Shown one piece after another: positions 55,127-64,000 of a stretch of DNA of 64,000 nt. Made by a program: the position numbers and the translations under genes. Source of the DNA: Meloidogyne chitwoodi (Eukaryota > Nematoda > Chromadorea > Rhabditida > Meloidogynidae); contig JACZZP010000012.1 of the NCBI GenBank assembly GCA_015183035.1, positions 434,001 through 498,000 on the forward strand, written 5' to 3'. Under the pieces are notes generated by a model, which did not search any database, was not told the DNA's origin, and worked only from the letters and a program-made list of their open reading frames with translations. How positions within the stretch are numbered: position 1 is the stretch's first letter; each line of letters starts with the position of its first letter.

Positions 55127-56359
55127 TGGACTTTATTTAAAGTTTTAAAGTATTGATATCCTCTTGTTCTGACAATTGTTTAGGGCATTTGATAGGAAAA
55201 ATGAGATTTGAAGAGAGATGGTTCATGCGTGTCCGGACATTTCATGCTACGAAATAACACGACATTTCGTCCCAACTGCAAAAAATCGTGGGCTCGGGTA
55301 AACGAAATGTCGTGTGCCACGAAATATACTGGAGCCGGTTCATTTCTCTTTCACTTTCTCTCTTTCTTTCATATAGATACAAATATTAATTTTAAGCCCC
55401 ATGTTTTAACATTTTAAACAATAAAATTAATCTACTAATTTAATCATATTTTTGTTTTAATATAAATTAACATACTGTTATGCCACACATTGAACAGGAA
55501 CATTCTACATAATTTTTATTAGTTTGTACAACAGTCATTTTACCGGTAAGGTTTAGATTATTTATCATTTTTTCACATTTTGTTAATTTTTTATCTTTTG
55601 GATTTATTTTTTTTTGTTCAACTTAAAATAAATAAAATTATTATTTTTTAAGGTTATATTTCTTATTAGACAAAATTTAAAAATTAAGATTTCTTGAATT
55701 TAACGTGGTTATATCTCCAACTGTAACTAAATTGTTTTTAATGTAATTAACCCTTTTTTAAATTATTTATATCCTAAATATCTAATTTCAACAAAAAAAT
55801 TTTTTTTTAACGGAACGCAAATAGAATGCTTAAAAGACAACGAAACGGCTTTTAGTATATTCAAATGAAATTTAGGTTTATATAAAAAATTAAAAAAAAA
55901 TTATCTGTAAGGCGTCTTTATGATCTTCTGATTCTAAATGATCATCTATTTTTTTTAAATCGTCTTCTGAATATATCACAATCTAAAAAATTAATATTTA
56001 ATTAGTTGATAATTTAAAAAAATTATAATTTTAAACGTCCACAATTAATTTTTTAATTTAAAAATAATTAAACTATTTATTATATTTTAAAAAATACCGT
56101 ATAGCCTGATCCTTTATTTTTATAACATATATTACAATTAACATTTCTTGAGATTTTTTGTCTATCAATTTGAAGATAATTTGAACCCAAATTTTTAGAC
56201 TTAATATAACTTCTAATTTGTCCTTCGGTTGCTTTTTTTTTAATCGTCATTTGTTGCACTTATTAAAATTTTTTTTTTAATTTTTGAATATAAAAATATA
56301 TTTATAATAAAAAATTTTAATTTTTGAAAAACACTCTTATTGTATTTTTCAAATTATTT

Positions 56360-56640
56360 TCGTGTCGGGGCAATCCACCTACAGACAAACCAACTTCGAC
56401 AAACTACCTTTTGACCAAAATACCTTATACAGATTAGAGATAATGTCAAGCGGAACAACGGAAAAATGGGGAAAAACATCCCGTTGATCCTAGTTATGGA
56501 AAAGTAATAAAACAACCCCATAGATACATGTTTGTGCAACCCCCATTAGATCCAAACCATTCTCGTAATATACACTATTGTGCATAAGGTATTTTGGTAT
56601 AAGATGGTTTGGAATAAGGGTGCATTGCGCCTTAGCCATT
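56360..56640. mobile_element. Foldback-like element in H intron
   Basis: Begins CGTGTCGGGGCAATCCACCT, sharing its terminus with the foldback at 46012, and has ACCAAAATACCTTA / AAGGTATTTTGG in opposite orientation at the two ends. Confidence 0.6.
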
Positions 56641-58529
56641 ATTTAAAATAAACTTGATGGAGCATTATGATCAACTGGTCGAGTTTCTTCTGCATTCTCT
56701 CCTTACAAATTAGATATTTTTTGTTTATTTTTTTGATAATAATAAAAATAAAAAAATACCTTCAGTTGGATTTACTTGAGGAATTGCTTGTTGCCAAGGA
56801 TTATCATAAAATGATTGAAACGTTGTTGATGGTGGAATATTTTCATCTAAAATTTTTAATTTTATTTTTAAATTTATCAGTTAGAAGTTTTTTTATTTAT
56901 ATCATGTCAATACCTAGTTGAGGAATGAAAGGTGTATAAGGTTGTGAATATATTGGCAAAGAAGAGTAATCTACATTATGCCCAAAACTTTGTTGTGTTT
57001 GGTATGGATCTAACCATGGATTATTGACAAAAGTTGCTTCATTTCCTTGACCAACATGAGTAGATTGAGTAAATAGTTGATCATTCCCTTTATTTATTTT
57101 AGTTTAAAAAATTTAACTCAGTTACTTTGACAAATCTCTAATTTTTTAAAGAAACTAACTAGGTGGATCTGATGGTTGTTCTTCTCCTTGCTGTGCTGCC
57201 GTTCTTCTTGTTTCTTCTTTAAATTTTTAATTATTTTTGTTTAATATCCTTATTAATTAAGAATATAAATAAATAAATATACCATTATATATTTTTCCTA
57301 AATTCATAGTCAAATTAAATGAATCTTGAAGATCTTTAGCTTGTTGTTGCTGATCAATGTTAATAAATGGAATTAGAGGAGGCTGTTGTTGTTGTTGATG
57401 AATATCAGGCAGTTCATGAAAAATATTTGACGAAGTACCTTAATTTTATAAATTAATTTTTTTATTACTATTTAAAAGCTGTTGAGCCAGTGTCTCTAGG
57501 GCCTTTCTAAATTTTTACAAATACCTGTCTGTGAAAACAAATGTGACGGTGGATAAGGATTGGGGTAGTGTACATTATGTCCAGATAGATGATGGAATTG
57601 ATTCGGATCTGGCACTGGTGGTTGCGTAAGCAATTGTGGAGGTGGAAATTGGTGTACATTATCTCCATAACTTTGTTGTGAATGATACGGAGGCACTGGA
57701 TTACTCACAAATGTTGAATTTCCTTAGATTTTTTATTATAAAAGTGGATAAATAATAAGAGGGCAATTCTAAGTTTTTATCCTTACCTGTTTGCGGGAGA
57801 AATGGTTCTGGATGCGGAAAAGGTGTAAAAGGTGGGTACTGTACATATTGTCCATAAAATTGTTCTGAAGAATACGGAACATTTGCTTCATTTCCTTGAA
57901 TATTTCCAAAAACATGTTCAGGATTACTTCCTGATGCCTCTCCCATTCGTGCAGGAGGATGTATAGATGAGAAGGCCGTTGCGATAGTCGTTGGGTAACT
58001 ACTGCTGCAAGTCCTTCTTGATAGTCATGAAATTCATTATTAAATCCAGTCAATTCTTCTTCTGAACTTGGAATAGTAGGATCATGTTCTGTCGAAGTAT
58101 CGTCTTCATTTGAACTTCTTTTTGGAGGAGGATAATCCTGTATATCTCCTTGACGTTTTTTTGGAGGAGCAAAAATTAAAGGAATAAATAAAATAATAAA
58201 TAAAATTGTAATTGAACTTTTCATTCTTTTTTAAGCAAGAAATTCAAGTTTTGTTGTAATATAAAGTTAATTTTTTAATTTAAATAAAGTTAAATTTATT
58301 CAATTGTTTAATTTAGAAAGGTAAGAGAAGCTAAGAGAATAAATTTAAAGAGTCTTTAAAATAAATTTTAATTTAAAAATTTTAAAATATTGGTATAAGA
58401 GAATTTTAAATTTTGGTATATTGACTATTTCAGGAAATGATTGAATGAAAATTACTTATTAATGCTGTCAATTTACCTCTATTGTACTTTAATAAATTTC
58501 GCCTCCTTTTTCTCTATTTAACTGCCTAT

Positions 58530-58855
58530 ACATTATGACAGAATACATTATTACCAAAATAGGTACATTATTTTATTTTGGCGCATTACTTTTTGGCGTT
58601 GGTTTATAAAGTAGAACGTTGTCAAATTTTAAAGAAAAAAATATTAATATATAAAAATTAAACGTGTTAAAAAATACAAAATAGGTAATGAAAAGATTTC
58701 TGCAAAATTTTATAAATTTAAAATTTGACTATTTTATAAACCAATGCCAAAAAATTAATGCGCAAAAATAAAATAATGTATTTTGGTAATAATGTATTCT
58801 GGTAATAAAGTATTCTGTTATAATGTATTTTGGAATAATGTATTTAGCCACTAAC
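58530..58855. mobile_element. Foldback-like element upstream of H
   Basis: AATACATTATTACCAAAATA and TTTATAAACCAATGCCAAAA regions are inverted around a centre near 58690, with ATGTATTTTGGTAATA tandem units on the right. Same style of arm as the 46-kb foldback. It lies about 300-630 bp before the H start. Confidence 0.65.
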
Positions 58856-59199
58856 CCCCTAATTCCACCCTATTTCCGTCCTTTATTTATTTTGTTGGAA
58901 ATTGTATTTGATTTTATTTGGAAATTGTTTAACACTTTTCTCAATTATACAATAGATTAGATTTGTTCGGTCAGTTAATGTACATTTTTACTTCTGCGAT
59001 CAAAAAGTCAGTAAATTTTATTTGTAAGCTGATGATATATTTTTCTAATAAATTATTATTTTTAAAAAAGAAAAGTAGTCACGAAGTTCAATGATAAAAG
59101 TTTTAAAGATCAAGAAAAATATTATATTTAAAAAAAAATTGACAACTTTTACAAATCTAATTCACTATACGTAAAATTAGTAGTGTTTTTTATTAAAAT

Positions 59200-59374
59200 G
59201 TTTAAATAAAGTTTACTCTTCAAATCAAAATTTAAAATAAATTTTAATTTTGCGCAATTTAACATTTATAAAGACTTGTCGAAAATAATTTGTTTCATAA
59301 ATTTGTTTTGTTTATAATTTTTAAAATAAAATTTCATCATTTCTTTTTTAATCATAATCAAAGAATTAATCATT
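59200..59374 (-). promoter_or_regulatory. Conserved 3'-flank block downstream of J
   Basis: Third of four copies: AAAATTTAAAATAAATTTTA, TTTTGCGCAATTTAACATTT, TTTCATAAATTTGTTTTGTT, in the same order as after F, G and H. Confidence 0.5.
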
Positions 59375-62300
59375 TCATTCAGCTGGTTTCTTCCCCTTTG
59401 CGTCATTTGGATCATAACTTACATTTCCATATCGACCACGATGAGAACCTAATCCTCGACTACGTAAACTTGATCCTTGATCTAAAATAAATTTAAAATA
59501 AATTAAATATCTCAAATTCAATTTAAATTGAAAGATTTACCCCCAGATGGCCTGTCCGTTCCTTGTTGTTCAAGATGTTCCTGACGTTGAATTACAGAAT
59601 TTATAGATTCTTGCCTAGCTTTTTGATATAACTCTTGTAACTCTTCCGGAGTAGCTGTATATTCAAGATAACCGCTTTGTTCCTGTGTACAAGCTCCATG
59701 ATCTCATAAAAATAGAAAAAATTTATTTTATTTTTAAAAAGTAGAATTTAGGCTAATAAACATACCATAAGACAGTTCAGGTGGCTGAAGGTGTGTGCTT
59801 CCTTGTTGATAACCTAAAAATTTTTATTTAAAAAAATTAATCTTTATTTAATCTAAGATTTATATATTGCAGAATTAAGAAACTAAACATTCAAAAAATA
59901 TTGAAATTGTATTAAATAAAAAACAAACCTTGAATTGCATCATTTACATCTGGGGCTCCTTCAACTTCCTTAGCTATCATCTGTAATGCTCTTTGCATTT
60001 CATCTAAATTTAATAAATATTATTTAAATTGAAATTAAATACCATCCAATGGTACATCTGCTTGTTGGTCTGTGCTTACATGTTGATACTCTAAAAATTT
60101 ATTATGGCTAACGGCATAACTTTAGGCAAAGTTAATGGTTTAAAGATATTAAGAGTTCCAAAAACGAGAACGAAAATTTGCAGATATCTGCTTCATAAGC
60201 GAAATTGTGAAAAAAAATAAATAAATTACGTTGAGTCGTTTGAGGATAGAGGAATTGACTGTGACCGCCGTACTCTTGTGTACCAGTCCAAAAAGCTTGC
60301 GCATAAGGCATTGCTTGTAGCAGAGAGCTTAACCTACTCTCTTGATTACCTAAACTTAATAATTTAAATTTATAAAAAATTGATGAAAAACAACCAGATT
60401 GTTTATTTTTCATCTTAATGTGGTTTACACCATTACAGTGATTCACAAGATGATACTTCTTTTTAAAAGTTGTTTTACATAGAGTACAAAAATAGTCAGC
60501 TGTATCTTCTTTAACAATTACACCATTAATATTTTCATTTTCTTTTATCCAAGTATTCAAATTATTAATCCTCTTTTGAATCTCTAAATAACTTATTTTT
60601 AATTATAAAATTTCAAAAATTAAAAGTCAATTTTAAATTTAGTATTTTCCTGTTACAAATTGTCAAAGGACATAACGGTCAAACAGCTATTAATAAGAAT
60701 TAAATGGGTTTATAAATAAAATAATCATCATTTATTTTTAATAAATTTTTTCAATTTTAATCTTTATTGGACTGACCATTATGTCCTTTAAAATTTTGTA
60801 GATGAAGAAATGATTGAGCGTTTAATAGGAAATTAGTAAATATTTTTAATAATCAATTTTAATAATATAAATTTAAAGTAAATCACTTTATATTTAAGTA
60901 AATTAATTAATTATTAAAAATAGGTACTTTTTTGTAATGGTGTTTCAACTGTTGATTCGATTACTTGACCAAAATGAGTAGATAGATTAGGTTGTGATTG
61001 TCGATTATTTTCTTCATTTTGTTTTAAAATTTAAATTAGATAATTTAATTGAACAAAAAAAAAATTATTATTCAGATTACCTAAATTGCGAGGAGCATTC
61101 TTTCCATTTTTATGATCTTGTGAATTTAAATGTTCTATAATAGTATTCTCATTTTTTACATAAAACTAAAAAATATTTTATAATTTTTTAAATATTAATG
61201 TATTTAAGAAGGTAATATCAAAAGATATCTTTTTCACATTCCAAAAAAATATTTTTTCAGGTAAATGACCTAAAGAACTGAGATCCGAGAAAAATCGAGG
61301 CTTTTGTCGGGCCTCGTCGAGGTTTAGGTGTCGATCCGAGACCGAAGTTTGGAAATGGGCGAGGCTCTTTCGGGGAGGTTCTCGACCTCGTCAAACTCCA
61401 TTTTTAAGAATAAAATTTATCTAAGAATTTAATTTTGATATACCTATTTATGTATTAATTAAATTAGAACATACAAAAGCTCCACATAGATTACAGATAC
61501 ATCCCACGACATGATGCGACTGTTGAATAGTCAGTTGATTTTTGGTAAAGCCCATATTCTTTAACATTTCTTCATATTGTTCTTTCTTTGTTTTATGCTT
61601 ACGAGTTACTCTTGTTTGTTTAGCTTAATGTAAAAAATATAAATTATAATTTTATAAATTTTTTGGTTTGTTCTAAATCTATTTATATTAACCAGAATCC
61701 AGAAAATCGAGATTTTTTGGATTTATCAATTTAATATCTCTGACAGTAGCGAAATTCGTCTTGGTGAACCCTATTTGAAATTATGTCTTACAGATTTAAT
61801 CATTAAAAATTTTTAAAGGAACGCATGCACTCAGTTTAGGCACCGAAACTGACACTTTAATATTTTTATTATATAAATGCAAGTAAAGTTTTTATATTAA
61901 ATTTTTTTATTGCTCGCTTTTATCTAAATTTAATAATTTTGACATTTATAAAAAATTAAACAAAAAATAACCCGTTAGTTGTTTTTTGTGCTTGTGCATT
62001 TCACAGTGTTGCAAAACAAAATCCTTTTCTTCATTTAATGTTCTATTACATATATTACAATAATAGTTAGCTTCTTTATCAACAATTATATCATCAAAAT
62101 CGTGATTTTCTTTTTTCCATTCTTTCAACAATTTATTCTTCTTTTGAATCTCTAAACATAGGCAAACTTATTTTTAATTTTTAATGAAAAAACAATCACC
62201 TTTTTTAAGTTTGTGCGTATCACCTTTACAGTGTTTTAAAACATGACTTTTTTTCTTTGAATTTAAAATTTCTCCACATATTTCACAAATATATTCAGCT

Positions 62301-63847
62301 GTCTCTTTTTTAACAATTATACCATCAAAATCTTGATTTCCAACTTTCCATTTATCCAACAAATCATAATGCCATTTATACTCTAAAAACAAACAAATAA
62401 ATAACTTGTTTTTAATTAAAAAATCTCAGAAATTAAAAGCCAATTTAAATATTTTCAATTTGCCTATTACTCAAAAATTGTTAAAGGACATAATGGTCAA
62501 ACAGTTATTAATAAAGATTAAATTAAATTGGTTTATAAATTAAATAATCATCATTTCTTTTTAATTTAATTTTTCAAATTTTAATCTTCACTAATGACTG
62601 TTTGACCATTATGTCCTTTGACAATTTGTAGGCGAAGAAGATATGAGAGAAATGAAGCAGTTAATTAGGAAAGTAGTAAAAAAATTTATTCATTTGTCTA
62701 TCAAATTAATAAAATAAATCTTAATCACTTTATATTTAAGTAAATAAATTAATTATTAAAATAAATACTTGGATGTAAGGGTATTTCATCTGTTGCTTCA
62801 TTTCCTTGACCAACATGAGCAGATGAAGCAGGTTGTTGATTATTCTCTTTATTTTAGATTAAAAAAATTTATTTTAATTTTATAAATAAACTTTTTTTAG
62901 TATATTCAGATAAAATCTAGATCTATATAAAAATTTAAAAAATTATCTTTGCTGAGGTATTAATGCCTCTGAAATTTTTTAAACATTTCCCCGGCGTATT
63001 TTCCTATACAAACATCAACAATTTTTGTTCAATGTTTAACCAACTTATCCTTTATATTAATTTTTTATTATCAAAGTGTCTCTAAGTAGGGATAAATTTC
63101 AAGTTGTTTTTTTATATTTTTATAAATACCTTGTTGCGAAAAACGTAAAAAAGGATGAGCGTAGTGTACATTTTGTCCATAAAATTGTTCTGGTGGATAC
63201 GGACTTGACACTGGATTATTCACAAAAGCTAAGTTTCCTTGAATATTTCCAAAAGTATTTTCAGGATTACTTCCAGTTGTCGCTTCTGTTCGTGCAGGCG
63301 GATACATTGACTGAAAAGACTGTTGCGATGGCCATTGTTTATTTCCAAATATCCCCTGTTGTAATGGATAATTTAAACTTAGTATTTGATGCGGAAAAGA
63401 TGCAAAAGGAGGTTGATAGTAGTGTATATGTCCATAAGGTTGTTGTGGTTGATGTTGTGGATATAACCCTGGATTATTCGGAAAAGTTGCTTCTTGAATA
63501 GTTCCAAAAACATTCCCAGAATGACTTTCTGTTGCCTCTACTGTTGAATTAATATTTTGTGTATTTTCAATTGAATATAGTTGTTCAGAAGACTGTTGAG
63601 TTGGCCCTTGGTTAAATATTTCTTCAAGTCCTTGACCTTGAAATTCAGTATTAAATCCAGTAGTTTCTCCATGAGAAATTGGAATAATAGGATTTGGTTC
63701 TATTCCAGTTTCGCTTTCTCTTGAAGTTCTTTTTGGAGGAGGATTATCCAGTATATTCTCTCTTGGATGTTTTCTTCTTGGAGGAGTACCAGTACCAAAA
63801 ATTGAAGGAATAAATAAAATAATAAATAAAATTGTAGAACTGTTCAT
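59375..63847 (-). CDS. J: secreted prion-like/zinc-finger/UIM protein, intact (741 aa)
   Basis: Fourteen exons in frame: 63847-63130, 62846-62769, 62382-62200, 62151-61972, 61623-61475, 61165-61081, 61011-60928, 60583-60395, 60349-60230, 60090-60043, 60003-59929, 59813-59766, 59702-59541, 59481-59375. A signal peptide (MNSSTILFIILFIPSIFG) is followed by basic clusters (PPRRKHPRE and PPPKRTSRE, bipartite-NLS-like) and about 200 residues rich in N, Q, P, G, Y. Three zinc modules follow, with W, IIV and C-x2-C-x12-14-H-x5-H (CEIC...HCKGDTH, CNIC...HCEMHKH, CTLC...HCNGVNH). A further finger is split over exons 5 and 6 (CICNLC, then EHLNSQDH). Penultimate exon: UIM-like ELYQKARQESINS. Tail: SSLRSRGLGSHRGRYG and KGKKPAE. 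Spacing resembles U1/matrin-type fingers. Function unknown; secreted, possibly nuclear-acting, by inference. Confidence 0.75.
60660..60795. repeat. Hairpin in J intron 7 (partner family at 62476-62630)
   Basis: CAAAGGACATAACGGTCAAA and TGACCATTATGTCCTTT form the arms. The same hairpin lies in J intron 2, in the same position relative to a zinc-module exon, so it was copied with the exon. Confidence 0.65.
62476..62630. repeat. Hairpin in J intron 2
   Basis: TTAAAGGACATAATGGTCAA pairs with TTTGACCATTATGTCCTTTG across about 100 bp. Duplicate of the intron 7 hairpin. Confidence 0.7.
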
Positions 63848-64000
63848 TCTTTTTTAATCAAATATAATTGCACTCTATCAGTTTATTAATTTTGTCTAAA
63901 ATAAAAAAATATTATATTTAAAAAAAATTAAAATTTATGCATATAGGAAAAGTTGAATTTTAAAAATAATTATTAGTAAAAACAAACACTCCTGTTGTAT
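63848..64000. other. 5' flank of J, cut by window edge
   Basis: A+T-rich; no TATA-like or shared upstream block is visible in the 153 bases available. Confidence 0.4.

Larger units (their letters stand above)
52801..58224 (-). pseudogene. H: large secreted zinc-finger family member with frameshift
   Basis: Exons on the minus strand: 58224-57787, 57722-57525, 57438-57283, 57216-57160, 57087-56914, 56846-56760, 56701-56654, 56258-56098, 55982 to about 55920, about 55628-55465, about 54061-53992, about 53060-52969, 52913-52801. Signal peptide (MKSSITILFIILFIPLIFA) and two basic clusters (PPKKRQ, PPPKRSS) precede an N/Q/P/H-rich region. Two split fingers are visible (CNIC with DDHLESEDHK; CSCSMCG with NHLNSEFHK). 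A late exon resembles the UIM exon of J (EEVRQESIRSHQ). The tail is G/S/R-rich. One base is missing near 57975 compared with J (TTTTCAGTCA against TCTCATCTA), throwing the rest of exon 1 out of frame, and the donor of the exon at 55920 is not recognisable. Probably dead, though the rest is well preserved. Confidence 0.65.

Noticed and set aside
54133..55156. Several Cys/Arg/Phe-rich ORFs (FCGD, RICGGF repeats)
   Set aside because: They are translations of CAGAATCTGTGG repeats within the 932-bp long-hairpin element.
63076..63501. 141-codon plus-strand ORF with V/D/Y-rich repeats
   Set aside because: Antisense shadow of the Q/P-rich first exon of J, whose signal peptide and splice signals support the minus strand.

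Overview
The window is a very A+T-rich nuclear segment of a nematode, most likely a plant-parasitic tylenchid resembling a root-knot nematode. The basis is conserved animal genes with many short GT-AG introns (CASK/LIN-2, TSC22, an organic-anion transporter), BEL/Pao, FLYWCH, Polinton-like and MITE debris, and a large lineage-specific family of secreted proteins, one of which ends in a plant-type repression motif. The genus is inferred, not proven.

Layout. 1-6953 (minus): CASK/LIN-2 orthologue, 16 exons, running off the left edge in the PDZ domain, with a possible nested gene in its large intron. 6954-10600: A+T-rich spacer with a satellite. 10640-11240: BEL/Pao gag and FLYWCH relics. 12159-33653: first part of the secreted family on the plus strand (called here A1, C1, D1, E1) plus an inverted 3' half copy (B). 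This part is interrupted at 17381-20296 by a Polinton-like block (truncated integrase, two conserved element proteins, packaging-type ATPase) and a divergent TBP-core gene. 34912-36005: TSC22-domain gene. 38236-43133: SLCO/OATP transporter, 16 exons, fully modelled (807 aa). 43542-63847: second part of the family, all on the minus strand (F, C1', G, H, J), of which only J (741 aa) looks intact.

The family. Members share a start exon encoding a signal peptide; then basic patches resembling nuclear-localisation signals and Q/N/P/Y-rich stretches; then exons encoding short CxxC...H...H/C zinc modules, mostly split or bounded by phase-1 introns; then a late exon with a ubiquitin-interacting-motif-like helix (for example EEEDLQKALRDSM); and a basic, G/S/K/R-rich tail. 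E1 ends in LDLNEFP, which fits the plant EAR repression consensus DLNxxP. Together this suggests secreted proteins acting in a foreign nucleus, possibly effectors. That is an inference. What the sequence shows directly is the exon structure, the motifs and the repeated copies.

The cluster is still changing. There are two large inverted duplications (about 16.0-17.4 kb against 27.6-28.85 kb, and 21.2-24.4 kb against 49.1-50.97 kb), repeated exons, frameshifted and transposon-broken copies, and more than a dozen short inverted-repeat elements. Several have clear 8-bp target duplications, and for some an empty site survives in a paralogous copy. All exon coordinates come from reading splice signals and frames by eye. 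Each modelled gene keeps frame across its exons, but none has transcript support here.
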